Source: Branchinecta lynchi
Taxonomy: Eukaryota > Arthropoda > Branchiopoda > Anostraca > Branchinectidae
Assembly: GCA_023053575.1 (NCBI GenBank)
Contig: JAKZAP010000001.1
Coordinates: 19,424,533-19,488,532 of the forward strand
Direction: 5' to 3'
Length of the DNA: 64,000 nt
Numbering within the stretch: position 1 is the stretch's first letter; each line of letters begins with the position of its first letter. The position numbers and the translations under genes were made by a program. Positions 44,890 to 56,160 of this stretch are shown in pieces. The notes beneath the pieces were generated by a model, which was not told the DNA's origin, ran no database searches, and saw nothing but the letters and a program-made list of their open reading frames with translations.

Positions 44890-46850
44890 TATATTAAGTA
44901 AGGGTGTGTGGCCGGAGCAATGGAGTTTATCAATAATGACACCCCTGTTTAAGAAAGGTAATAGGCAGGAGGTTGGGAATTATAGGGGGATACACCTGGG
45001 GAATAGCATATCAAAGGTTTTTTGTAAGATTTTAGATAATAGGTTAAAGAAATGGTTAGATTGTAGGGAGGTTTTAAATCATGTACAGGCAGGGTTTAGA
45101 CAAGGTTACGGACCGATGGATAATATTTTCGCATTAAAAGTGGTGATTGATAAGTATACTAGGCCTAGAAATGGAAGACTGTATGCGGCATTCGTAGACC
45201 TGAAAGGGGCGTTTGACAATGTAGAGAGAGTTTTATTGATAGATAGTCTGATAAGTATAGGACTACCAGTAACATTTGTGTTAATGTTAGCAGAAATGTA
45301 CAGATTTACACGGTTGATAGTAAGGGTAGGGAAACAATTATCTAAAGTAATAAGTTATAATATGGGTGTAAAACAAGGCTGTACTCTGTCGCCAAAACTG
45401 TTTGGAATATTTATTAATGATGTTGTGGAGTTTATGTTAAAAAAAGGAGCGCCCACGGTTTCTTTAGATATATCTTTGTTGTGTATGCTCCTGTTCGCTG
45501 ACGACATAGTTTTGTTAAGTGATAGTAGGAATAATCTGCAGATTTTACTTGATTTGTTGAGAGAGTACTTAGAAGGTAAAAAACTGGAGCTAAACACAGG
45601 TAAGACGGTAGTATTAGTATTCAGAAAAAGAGGAAATTTGAGGACGGAAGATAAGTTTAATTATGGAGGGAAAGAAATAGAAGTTGAGGAAGAGTGGACA
45701 TACCTGGGAGTAATATTTAGAGCTAAAGGTAAGACGTTTAGCAAACATATTGAAAAGAGTGTAGAGAAGGGTAGATTATGTTCGAATTCGATACTTAGGA
45801 GTGAACTAAAGGATGTTAGAAACCTTAGGGCCCACAAAGAAATATTTAGGTCTAAGGTGGTGGGGGTTATGCATTATGGGTCTGAAGTATGGGGGTATGA
45901 GAAGATAGATAAGATAGAAGTAGTGCAGTTAGGTTATTTTAAGAGGTGGCTAGGAGTAAGTAAATCGACAAATAGTGTAGTTGTTAGGGGCGAGTTAGGG
46001 TTAACTTCCCTAAGAAATGTAAGACTAGTGAATATGGTTAGGTTTTGGGAAAGGATTGTTAGGATGCCACGTGTTAGATTATTAAAATCTGCATATTTAG
46101 AAGCGTTGAAAGAAGAATCGCCTACTTCATGGCCGTATCTAGTAAAAAAGATACTGGATGATTGCGGAGTTGGAGAATTATGGAATGATGGATTAGGAAA
46201 GGAGGAAGGAGTGACTAAGGTTGTGAAAGAAATACTTAAGAGCCAGGAAGTACAGGTTTGGCATGCCCAGAAGGACCAGTCGGAATCTTTGGGGTTTTAT
46301 GCTGCGGTAAGAGAGACATGGGGTGAGAATATAATGTTTAAAGCGGGTCTTAGACGGGATGAGTTAAAAATAATTATTGAATTGTTGGCAGATTGTCTGA
46401 AGACGTTATATTGGTCAGTGTAAGCAGAAGTTAAAAATAATTATTGAATTGTTGGCAGATTGTCAGAAGACGTTATATTGGTCAGTGTAAGCAGAAGTTC
46501 GGTCCTTACTTTTGTCCGATGTGTGGGTGCGTGGATGAGAGTGTGATTCACATGCTTTGCGATTGTGTGGAGCTGAGTGAATGGAGAAAAGAATTGGTGT
46601 GCGTGTATTTGACGAAGAGTGGGTAAAACGAATTTTTAAGGATGAGTGTTTTGCTGGTATAAAGAAAATGGGGCGATTTTTGAGGCTAGCGATGGAACAC
46701 AGAAGTAGGTTTTTGGAATAAGTAAAACAAATTAAAAGGAAAAGAGTGTTATTATATATTAGTGTTTTTTGTTGTTTTTTTGTGTGACAAATTTTTGCCA
46801 TGGCCCTCGGGCTGCTTATAGCAATAAACTATCTATCTATCTATCATACG
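44890..46850 (+). mobile_element. LINE L-A, 5'-truncated copy with a 505-codon reverse transcriptase
   Basis: Open frame to 46423. Reverse-transcriptase motifs in order: NYRGIHLGNSISKVFCKILD, AGFRQGYGPMDNIF, AAFVDLKGAFDNVER (palm Asp), MGVKQGCTLSPKLF, LLFADDIVLLSD (catalytic FADD), LNTGKTVVLVF and EEEWTYLGVIF. The 5' part with the expected endonuclease is missing. A 67-bp tandem duplication (from 46363 and 46430) and a frame change interrupt the end; the C-terminal motif CPMCGCVDESVIHMLCDC lies in another frame at 46516-46569, and FLRLAMEHRSRFLE ends at TAA 46719-46721. Tail: CAATAAACTATCTATC. Probably relatively young, but not functional. Confidence 0.9.
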
Positions 46851-46940
46851 TTGCCTGGGCAACGTGAAGTGTTGCGGCAACCTTTGTTCGGCTTCGCCGA
46901 CTAAAGTGTTGCGAGATCGAGAGCAACACTTTGGTCTTGT
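46848..46940 (+). mobile_element. Family J short element
   Basis: Starts ACGTTGCCTGGGCAACGT (palindrome), has AAAGTGTTGC (46903) pairing with GCAACACTTT (46923), and ends TTTGGTCTTGTT, the same terminus as family K. It is placed exactly behind the LINE tail (TATC)n. About 93 bp. Confidence 0.55.
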
Positions 46941-48500
46941 TTCTTTACTGTCAGTTAAATGCTGAAGTTTTCAACTTATCGAAGCTTATAAAACGGTATT
47001 TTCTAAGAAGAACAAAATCAGTAATCACATGATCAAAGGCTGTTGTGAATTATGACACTATTCATCCTCAGCGTTGTCAAAACAACAACAAAAGAGTATC
47101 GGAAGAAGGGACTAAACTGGTATTGCCTATTTTTGGTTTCAGTGTGTACCTTACTACTGAAGTTGTCAACCCTGTGAAACTTTCAAACTGGTGGATCTCT
47201 TGAAGGAATTTTTGTACCGAAAATGGATAACATATACTTTGATCGTCTCATCAAGAGCTATCGATTACCCTAACAACAACAAAAGAAAATCGGAAGAAGG
47301 AGCTAAATTGACTTTGCAGTCAGTTGAACTTTATCCTTTTCATTCGTAGACATCGTGACGGATGAAAACTTGGAACAATATCTTACATAATCTAGTTGAT
47401 ATTATAAAGTTATCCGTAACTTTTCAGGATTAAAATACCATAGATGACACTATTAATTATTACGAAATTACCTCATGTTTACAATATAGTTTGTACCCGT
47501 TGGGCAAACAGTTAATCTAGATTACAGCGATAGACCACTGATACAAACTTTCTTACCGTTAGAATTATAGAAATCAAATACAATGTGCACCCATTCGCAA
47601 AAATGTCCAGCCCCTCTTGAACCGATCCCTACTTACAAGTTCCTCCCCCGTGATAGACATCAAGTTCACCGGAAACAAATAATTGGTACACCAGCTAGCA
47701 AAAGTTGGAAACCCCTCATCACTAAAGATCATAACAGCCGGCGTTGTAAAAACAACAACAAAAGAATATCGGAAGAAGGGACTAAATTGACTTTGCAGTC
47801 AGTTGAACTGTATCCTTTTCAATCGTAGACATCGTGACAGATGAAAACTTGGAACAATATCTTATACAATCTAGTTGGTATTATAAAGCTATCCGTAACT
47901 TTTCAGGATTAAAATACAATAGATGACACTATTAATTATTCTGAAACTACCTCATTGTTTTACATTTTCTTTGTATCCGTCTTACCGTCAGATTTATAGA
48001 AAGATAATACAGTGTCCACCAATTTGTAGAAATTTCTAGCCCCTCCTGAACCGATTCTTACTTAGATGTCCCTCTCCCGTGATAGACATCAAGTTCATAG
48101 GAAACAAATAATGGGTACACCAGCTAGCAAAAGTTGCAAATCCCTCATCGCTGAAGATGATATCAGCATTATTACTTACAAGTCCCTTACCTATCTTACC
48201 ATTGGGAACCAAACTGCTCCTACGATCGATCACACCGGAAACAAATAACAGGTACACCAACTAGCAAAAGCTCCAAACCCCTCCTCGCCGAAGATGATTA
48301 TGAGCTAACAGTCGACTGTTGCTTACAAGTCCCCTACGTGTCTCACAACTGGTATCGCCTATTTTTGGTTTCAGTGTGTACCTTACTACTGAAGTTGTCA
48401 ACCCATTGAAATTTTCAAACTGGTGCATCTTATGAAGGAACTTTTGTACAAGAAATGGATGGCATGTACTTTGATCAGCTCGTCAACGGCTATCGATTGC
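46941..48500 (+). repeat. Tandem repeat zone, main period about 479 bp
   Basis: AACAACAACAAAAGAATATC-type units start at 47272 and 47751 and run on through GACATCGTGAC and ACACTATTAATTATT; GTGATAGACATCAAGTTC recurs at 47651 and 48080, and ACAAATAAYWGGTACACCA three times. GGTATTGCCTATTTTTGGTT occurs at 47117 and 48351. Open frames in it are short. No known protein. Confidence 0.72.
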
Positions 48501-49236
48501 CGTCAAAAAAAAAATTCTACCTATCTTAGTTCAAAAGTTGACTTTTTTGCCGTAGGCCAACTTTCTAACGTCACCACTTAGAAAGGAGCAAAGATAAGCT
48601 CTAGTTTCTTTAGCAATGAGAGAACTTTTGAAGTTTAAGAGGTACATCTGATACCATTTCTCTACCGCAAACCCAAGTGCAAACAAAACGAATGATAAAC
48701 TCAGCTAAAATCGCGAACAGACATGGATAGAAACAATAGATGGCAGCACTTTCGGACCCATGGGAAAAAGCCACTTTTTTGTTTCTGTAGATTTTTCTAT
48801 TTATCACTCAAAGAAGATATGTTGGCTGTGGGGCCGGGTAACTGCCGCATATATTTAACACTTATAGATTTTAGTCCATCTTCAATTTAAAACTGGTGCC
48901 TGCCTGCTTGCGTGCTAGAACGGAGCTTTCCACTCGAAAGCAGAAACATGGTTTTATGAAACGAAAGGTTCGCTACACAACTTCAGATAGTCCTCTCTGA
49001 CATGGGCTGTATAACTCCGCTTCACTTCGCACACCATAGGCTCTGGCTCGAGGACAAGCAAAAACCATCCTTATTTGGCCCCAGGCAAGAGTTCTACGGA
49101 GCTTTCCAAAATGTAATGTCATTTTCATCAATCCGGCCTAAGGTCCACACTTTCCGTAAAAACCGCACAGGTTATACCCTTACCAGTTCCTAGGAATAAA
49201 ATGCGGAGTCATAGGAAAAAAAAAAAAAAAGAAAAA

Positions 49237-49310
49237 CGAGGACAAAACGAAAGTGTTGCTCTCGCAACACAATTATTCGTGAATAGTGTAGCAACGAAGT
49301 AACGCATTAT
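49237..49310 (-). mobile_element. Family J end, inverse orientation
   Basis: On the minus strand: GTGTTGCGAGAGCAACACTT followed by TCGTTTTG, resembling the 3' end of the J element at 46848. Together they bracket the tandem zone in inverted orientation. Confidence 0.45.
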
Positions 49311-49488
49311 CATCGGGTCTTCAAGTCTATTTGAGTGAATAAGTGACCTGTAACTAGATTGTCCTATCTCAGCCAGAGAAGAGTGAATTCGGACTCGGGT
49401 TCGAATCCAGGATTCTTGCTTTTGGCCGGATCCGGACTCGGATTCAAACCCATGAATTTTACGAATCCGCTCCAGTTTCTAAGATTTG

Positions 49489-51781
49489 TATGGCACTTGA
49501 GCTTACTCAAGTGCCATATAGCGATTGTAATTTCTGTCCGTCAGTCGGTCTGTCGGTCCCGGTTTTGCTAGTTCGGGCACTTCCAGATAAGCTAGGACGA
49601 TGAAACTTGGCAGGCATATCAGGAACTGGACCAGATTAAATTAAATATTGTCGCTTCCTCGATCCGACCATCTGGAGGGGAGTGGAGGGAGGGGGAATCC
49701 GGAAAAAATAGGAAAAATGAGATATTTTTAGCTTACGAACGGGTGATCGGATCTTAATGAAACTTAATATATGGAAGGACTTCGTGTCTCAGACCCTCCA
49801 TTTTAAATCTAGACCGGATCCGGTGACATTGGGGGGAGTTGGAGGGGGAAACCGGAAATCTTGGAAAACACTTAGAGTGGAGGGATCCGGATGAAACTTG
49901 GTGGAAAGTACAAGCAAAAGTCCTAGATACGTGACTGATATAACCGGAACGGATCCGCTCACTTTTGGGGACTTGGGGGGGGGGGGGGGAGAAGTCCGAA
50001 TTTGTAGTGATCCCGCGAGTTCCGTGCTTCCTGTTGTGCTGGGACGATGGAAATTTACAGGTATGTTTGGGACCCGACCAAATTAAATAGGAAATCGTCA
50101 ATTCTCCGATTCGACCATCTGGGGGGGGGGTGGAGGGAGGGTGGAGCCAAAATTTTAGGTATTTTTAGCTTGCTAACGGGTGATCGGATCTTGATGAAAA
50201 TTGATATTTAGGATGACCTCGTGTCTCAGACATCTCACTTTAAATCCGGGCCGGATCCGATGACACTGGGGGGAGTTGGAGGAGGGAACCGGAAATTTTG
50301 AGAAACGCTTAAAGTGGAGGGATCGGGATGAAACTTGCTGGGAAAAACAAGCACAGGTCCTAGACACGTCATTGACATAACCGGACCGGATCAGGGCACT
50401 GTGGGGGAGTTGGGGTGGGGGTCCGGATTTCTGGCGATCCTGCGAGTTCGGCATACTTCCTGGTGTCCTAGGGCAATGAAACTTGGCTGGTAGGTCAGGG
50501 ATCCGAACAGATTGACTTGAGAACAGCCGTTTCCCCGACCCGACCATCGTGGGGGGAGTGGGTCGATGGGGAGTCCGGAATCTAGTGGCGTGCATAACTT
50601 CTGAACGGGTGATCGGATTTGAATGAAACTTGTCTGGTGAGCTATCGCCTCGGACGTTCAGTGTCACGTCCGGGTCGGGTCCGATACCTGTGGGGATGGG
50701 GTGGGGGGTGGAAGACTCAAGAAACTCTAAAAGCAGAGGGATTGGGACGAAACTTAATGGATGGAACAAGCATTAGGCCTAGATGAAATTGACGGAGCCA
50801 GATGGTTTCGGTGCTCTGTGGGGGGAGTTGGAGGGGGTTTCCTGGAATTCCGGTAGTCGTGAGTTAGAATAGTTCCAGATGTAAAACGACAACGAAACTT
50901 TGCAGGTATATTAGCGACCCGAATTATCTTGACTTAACAACCTGACACAACATACCCCCGGAAACTTCCGTTCCTAGATCCGAGCATTTTTTGGGGAGCA
51001 AGAGAAGAGAAATATTGAAATTGACTTCTATAAATTGCGAACGAGTGGTCTGATTCGAGTGAAACTTCATGGGTGATACGAATCGATGGCTTCGACATGT
51101 AAAACATGCGTTCGAACCATATGCGACCACGATTAGGGGAATTGGGGGTGGGGGGACTTTTGACAAGCACAAAAACCAAACGGATGTACCGAATGAGATG
51201 CAATTCGACAGTGCCGAGTTTATGCGGCCTAGATTTGTTATTTGGCGTCCGGGCCGGATTCGGCCAAGGTAGGGGGGGGGGGGGGGTACTGGAAACTTGC
51301 AGATAGGCTATGCTCCAATTTCAGTAAAACTTGATGGACAGGAACAGGAAATAAGAGATTGGGCCCGAACCGGCTCCGACAACGTTGGTGGGAGGGGGGC
51401 TGTACCGGAACTTTCCAAAAATGCTCAGATTCGAGTGAAACTTGATAGATGGTATAAACGAAGATGCTTTAGGTGGCCGATTTTTTTTATTCCGAACCAG
51501 ATTCGGCCACGGTAGGTGGAGATAGAGTGAGTACCGGAAATCGTGTAGCACGTCTAGGGATCAAACAAATGGATTTATTGGGATGAAAGTTTGAACAGTC
51601 ATGTGCATTTGCGACAGACAATCGAGACGATGCCGGAACTGCTCAGAAATGAGTGAAACTAAATATCCTATTTCTATTTCCGAACCGCATTTTTGGATGG
51701 CGGGTGTATTTTGTGACGTTCTCATCTACTTTCTTGTACAGCCTACTCGTACAAGTGCCATATGAGCTCGTAGCTCTTGTT
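49489..51781 (+). mobile_element. Family H element, complete reference copy (2293 bp)
   Basis: Perfect 5' hairpin TATGGCACTTGAGC...CTCAAGTGCCATA. The GAAACTT-type mark recurs near 49602, 49759, 49893, 50050, 50196, 50330, 50478, 50624, 50749, 50894 and 51060: spacings 125-166, mean about 146 bp. Every third monomer is alike (A: GATGAAACTTGGCAGGCATA; B: GAACGGGTGATCGGATC; C: GTGGAGGGATCGGGATG), giving a roughly 430-bp higher-order unit. G-runs at 49976, 50120 and 51272. Ends ACAAGTGCCATATGAGC, hairpin, CTCTTGTT. No target duplication. Confidence 0.87.
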
Positions 51782-51996
51782 CCAATTTGCTTTAGGTATA
51801 AATTCCGGTTGCCGAGAGGAAAAATCTGCAACAGTAACATGAAAACCTAGAAATATGGTTGACATCGTCCAGTTAACCGTCTCATTTGCCTTAGACATCA
51901 GTGCTTTCTTATCACCCCTGACTTTTAAACTGAAACCTATGTGCATAATGTGATTTTTGTGAAGGCCGAGATTCGAATCCTCAGCATAAAATGGTG

Positions 51997-52200
51997 CATA
52001 GAGGCACTTTACACAAGGGACTTGTACCGTGACCAGTAAACCATAAACAATTTTTTCGAAATTTAGAAGTCTAGGACTCCATTGTCGGAGCCTACGTGGT
52101 AAGTATGTCTACGTGGCTCCGACAATGGAGGCCTAGACGAAAAAATTGCATATGGTTTATTGGTCACGGTACAAGTCCCTTGTGTAAAGTGCCATCTATG
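51997..52200. repeat. 204-bp inverted repeat
   Basis: Arms of about 90 bases: CATAGAKGGCACTTTACACA, GGGACTTGTACCGTGACC, TCCATTGTCGGAGCC, with a 10-bp insertion in the left arm and a loop of about 20 bases around TAAGTATG. Probably a MITE. Confidence 0.85.
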
Positions 52201-52323
52201 TATTAAATTCCGTGATATTGGGATGTGAACTGGTTAGATAAATTTGCCTTCGGGCGGGATCACTGTTCCTATGGCCGGCTTCTACCAGACTATTGTAGTG
52301 GTTTGCGAACTCTGTTCACAAGC

Positions 52324-52394
52324 CCCTCGGTAGCAGATGGTAGAGCGACTGCCTTGTAAGCAGAGGGTCCTGGGTTCAAATCCCGGCTGAGGAG
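52324..52394 (+). pseudogene. tRNA-Thr(TGT)-like sequence, probably a pseudogene
   Basis: Acceptor CCCTCGG with CTGAGGA (one C:A mismatch, one G:T), anticodon loop CTTGTAA with anticodon TGT, variable loop GGGTC, T-arm CTGGG-TTCAAAT-CCCGG, discriminator G. Box B GGTTCAAATCC is perfect. The D-arm reads TAGCAGATGGTAGAGC and lacks two bases (expected TAGCTC), so its stem cannot form, and the outermost anticodon-stem pair is A:A. No CCA is encoded, as normal in eukaryotes. It could also be a SINE head. Confidence 0.7.
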
Positions 52395-52730
52395 CATTTT
52401 TGTTTATTAGTTCACTACTTGTAAAATAAAATGGTGGGTTCAGAATCGGCATAGGATATGTACCTAGCCTCGGATTCGGGTTCGAATCCTTTCGTGATCG
52501 GATTCACCCATCTCTGATCTCAGCCCTTTTTGGTTTAACTTTAGAACAGTCCCTATTCTATCTTCTTATTGTTCTCTATATGATCGTCTTGGACCAAACG
52601 TTACTGCTGTGTTAATTAGCACAATTCCCTTTGTTTAACATCCTTTCGGAATAATCGGAATCCCCTTGGAGTCGCAGGGGTCGTAATGTCCAATCATATA
52701 TTCTAAGGACCCTATTACCCTTGATTCCAG

Positions 52731-52870
52731 GTCTAGTTTGGAGCGAGATAAAACAGCTCTGGGACGTTGGCATGGAGGAATATGCTAGCGATATGTGGAA
52801 CGTTATCGATTTCGTGACGAATGCGTTATATGTGGCAACGGTCTCCCTCAGGGCAGTAGCATATTACAAG
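52731..52870 (+). CDS. TRPC channel exon: end of S2, linker and S3
   Basis: Phase 1 in, phase 0 out, acceptor ttgattccag, donor gtgagt. The joined codon plus exon gives GLVWSEIKQLWDVGMEEY, the cytosolic S2-S3 linker typical of TRPC channels, then DMWNVIDFVTNALYVATVSL, which is S3, ending RAVAYYK. The WN-x2-DF pattern at the start of S3 is a strong family marker. In known TRPC4/5 structures acidic residues near this linker (Glu and Gln at S2, Asn/Asp at S3) form a Ca2+ site; the E, Q, N and D residues are present here, but the assignment by eye is tentative. Confidence 0.95.
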
Positions 52871-53082
52871 GTGAGTGCATTTTATGTATTTCTTGAGAGT
52901 ATGTGCTGACTACTAAGTGAATCATACTCGCTGGCACGGAAAATGACATCACCACACCGTTCAACAAAAAAACTTTACTTTATGTTTCTGTTCTCACTCT
53001 CACTTTTCACTGTTTCCACATCTCCGGTGACGGCGTACGTGGTCTGCTAACCTCTAAAGTCTTCTTCTTTACAGAATCCTTA

Positions 53083-53467
53083 GTTTTGTTTTTGCAGATA
53101 TCTGATACCATGGTATCTGATACCACGGTCTAAAGTCGTTATCGTGGTAACTGATACCACTGTTAAAAAGCGTTTTTGCAGTTATCGTGGTATCTGATAT
53201 CCAGATACCACGGTCCGACCGTGGTAACTGGTCGTGGTATCTGAAAAGTCACCTCACTTTCATCAAATTTTGTCAGATTGGTGAGAAAGAAGTTTAGCAC
53301 TTAGTGATGTAACTGGATATCAGTTTTTCTTTTGGGATGACTTCGAAAGTGTAATCTCGCCAATTGTCGTTTTTGCAGAGCAACCGTGTATCAGATATTA
53401 CAATAACAGTCCATTGCAGATCCAGTTACCGTGGTAACAGATACCATGGTATCTGCAAAAACGCAGC
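53083..53467. mobile_element. GATACCATGGTATC palindromic MITE, copy 2 (385 bp)
   Basis: Left GTTTTGTTTTTGCAGATA after TA, right complement ending GCAAAAACGCAGC. Extra GGTATCTGATACC palindromes at 53100-53230. Middle part shared with the copy at 39342. Confidence 0.82.
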
Positions 53468-54149
53468 TCTTGTGAATCACTTTATTTGAATTTTTCGCCT
53501 TTCAGCGCCAGCCGAGACTCTGGCTATACGATAACTTCTTTTTTGTCTTGAGTCGTGAGCCAAAATTCGGCGTTTTTTTTTAACGCCCAGAATCCCATTA
53601 TCCTCCGAACTCAAACGGTACGGTACTCTCGCCAAACTTCCTTTCCTCCCAAACCAGAATAGCGAGAAACAACTGGTTTGCATTGCCTGCCTCCGCAAGC
53701 GCGCAAGATAGTAGTCTTTGGTTCAAACTTCCGACAAACCTATACCACAGCTTTTAATTTTCAGGATTATATTTTTGAATTCTTTGTTTTTCTAATTAAA
53801 AGCTTTTTTTTTGGGGGGGGGGGGGGTCTTTGAGCTCCAAGAGACGAGTTAAAAAACAAAATGCCTCATTCTTGATAGATTTTCTGGAGGGAAGTAATTA
53901 TAGAAGGATATGAAAAAGAGCTTGAAAAATCCGAAGAATTTGAATCATGCATTTTGTGCTCCTTCAAAAAAGAATAGGTAATTAATCCTTCAGATAATAT
54001 ACTGCTTCCAAAAAATGTTGGCTTCTCGTAACGCCGCCATAAGTCTTCAGAAAGTTTGTGAAAATTTACGATGGGTCTTTGCATTCGCAGTCGTAACACA
54101 CTCCATGTTTACAGAAGAAAACCGTGAATAAATCGTAAACCCCATATGA

Positions 54150-54650
54150 AATGGATCTGAGGCTAAATACTTCGAAAATGAATTCGAGAATCGCCTCAAA
54201 CATCTTCGAGGAATCGGTGTGTGTATTCGAGAATCGATAAAAAGTCTTCAAGATTTTTTTTTAAGTCGTCGAGAAACTAAAAAAATTAGTCGAGAAAAGA
54301 TAAATAGGATTCGAGAATTTTTTACCAGTATCTGACTTTTAATTGGAATTAGATATTCGAGAATGACATAAATGTATTTGAGAATGACAAAAATGTATTT
54401 GAGAATTTGCGTTTTTTTAAATTCTCGAATGTATTTTTGTTCCTTGTCATTTTCCAATATGTTTGTATCATTGGCGAGTTCCTTATTTCAATATAAGTGT
54501 CAAATATATGCTAGAAATTCCTGAATACTTTTAATCTTTTCTTGAATACGTTTAGTAAGGAATCTCTCTAAAAAAAAAATCTCGGAAATTTTTCGTGGGA
54601 TTCCGGGGATTCTCGTATACATTTTCGACGTCTTTAGCTTGAAATCCGTT
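54150..54650. repeat. ATTCGAGAA foldback family, copy 2
   Basis: GTGTGTATTCGAGAATCGAT, AAAAAGTCTTC and GTATTTGAGAATGACAAAAA on the left; complements such as TTAAATTCTCGAATGTATTT on the right. Centre near 54415. Confidence 0.78.
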
Positions 54651-55785
54651 CAATAACCCCATCCAAATGGTGCAAAGTCACGCTGTTTGGAGCACTAGCT
54701 GAACATTCTCGGAGATTAGGTATCCATTCTTGCTTCGACCCAAACTGACTACTGGATGGCTTATATAGCGTTGGTCTCGGAATATATCAATTGGGGAATT
54801 TGGAACACCTTCAGTCGACCGTATCTTAAATTTGATGGAATATTCGAGTTCAGCACATAAAACTAAATTAGAATTGTTTTTTCCGTGAAGTAAACACTAA
54901 GCCCCAAGAAAATAGAAAATGTCAGTTGAAAAACAGAAAAATAACATTTAAAACGCAAAACACACGGATTTTGCACCCCTCTAGGTCTCTTAACTTTGGA
55001 AATGTTGTACAGTTTCTTTTGTCTCTACAAAACGTTGTAAAAATATTTTTATTGCAATTTGTTCGCGGTCAAGTCATATTTGACTCCGGAATCCGACCGA
55101 ACTATTCTCCACCACCGAAGGTCCATATTATTTCAATAAGTTTTACTCTTGACGTGAAGCATCCGTACAGGAGCGACATGAGATATTCAGTATTTCCGGC
55201 AGAGACAGACGTATGGACAGATTTATGATATCACAAGTATACCTCAAATCAAATCAACTCAAATCATTTAATGTAAACCAGATACAGTCTCTCATAGGCA
55301 TAGCCCAAATATGGTATCTTTTAGTCAAACAGTTAAAACAAGAAAGATTTGTCAACGAGAAAAACAAAAAGAATAGGATAAAACGCACAAGTTACGAATT
55401 GTTAAAAGTACGAACTTCAGGGTGGGATCGTAAAAGCTTTCAGGAAATTGTTCTATGGAACCTTAGTTCGTAAAAAGGCTCTTCGTCTGCGAGTGGTGTG
55501 ACGTTTTTACTTCATTTTGTGAACGTGAGGACCGTGCTTGCAGTGGAGCATGTAAGAAGTTTTCGTGATTAATTATGAAAACATCTTAGGCTTGTGCTTC
55601 CCTGGTCGCAGTAAGTTGACAGTTCGTGTGGTGACTGCTCGAGGGGCTTTTAAGATGTATATGCTCCTCCCTCGTTCAGTTTCTTAGACTTGCCTATTTA
55701 TTATTTAATTTTTCCATTTGAAAATCCATAGCCAAAGGAAGCCGTACAATTTGAAAACAACTAAATACAAATACAAAGTTTGAAT

Positions 55786-56160
55786 ATGAATGAATGAATG
55801 AATTTATTACATGCAGCCTAGTAATAAGGCATCTGCACAGTACATATAAAAAAGGTAAATGAGTGCTTGACAAGAAATACATAGGGTACACAAAATCTAC
55901 AACAACAGCAAAAGATAAACGAAGGCTAAACAAGAAACACACAACGAAACACGAAAAGAACAATAAATTTACTGCATTAGCAGGCGCGTTGGCCAATGGG
56001 CAGGAAGGCGGTTGAATGGTGGCAGAAGATGTCCACTTGTTTCTTTTAGCTTGACAGTTGGGTCCAAGACAAAAAACTTCTCCATGATTCGGTGATTGCG
56101 CATGCGACGAACGGACATATGCAAGTGGAAGGCATGAAGCCTCTAACAATACAGGCTTCG
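55786..56160 (-). mobile_element. Retroelement 3' end, minus strand (weak)
   Basis: (TGAA)n at 55789-55802 followed by TTTATTACATGCAGCC has the layout of a LINE/SINE 3' tail read on the minus strand. An open frame of 151 codons (56149 to 55694) crosses it, but I see no reverse-transcriptase motif in it. Confidence 0.4.

Larger units (their letters stand above)
40631..52730 (+). other. Intron 7 (12.1 kb)
   Basis: In order: a diverged foldback relative (about 40755-41109), a minus-strand LINE/SINE-type tail (41118-41280), decayed H pieces (41280-41575, 42443-42630), a TTAA element (42902-43282), an H copy (43387-44310) abutting an ATTCGAGAA foldback (44310-44720), the 2-kb LINE L-A (44890-46850), a J element (46848-46940), a tandem-repeat zone (46941-48500), a second J end (49237-49310), a complete H element (49489-51781), a palindrome (51997-52200) and a damaged tRNA-Thr (52324-52394). 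41576-42442 and 48501-49236 are unassigned. Confidence 0.82.

Noticed and set aside
46941..48500. Tandem zone as a CRISPR-like array
   Set aside because: Units are hundreds of bases long, divergent, without constant short repeats and spacers, and the DNA is eukaryotic.
50173..50769. 198-codon minus-strand frame
   Set aside because: It is the complement of H monomers; HSNP/RTC-like repeats mirror the DNA monomer, not a protein family.
55213..55473. 86-codon lysine/asparagine-rich frame
   Set aside because: Low-complexity A-rich coding potential, no domain, no neighbouring exon-like signals.
55694..56149. 151-codon minus-strand frame as a gene
   Set aside because: It overlaps a (TGAA)n retroelement-type tail and shows no domain; a chance frame is more likely.
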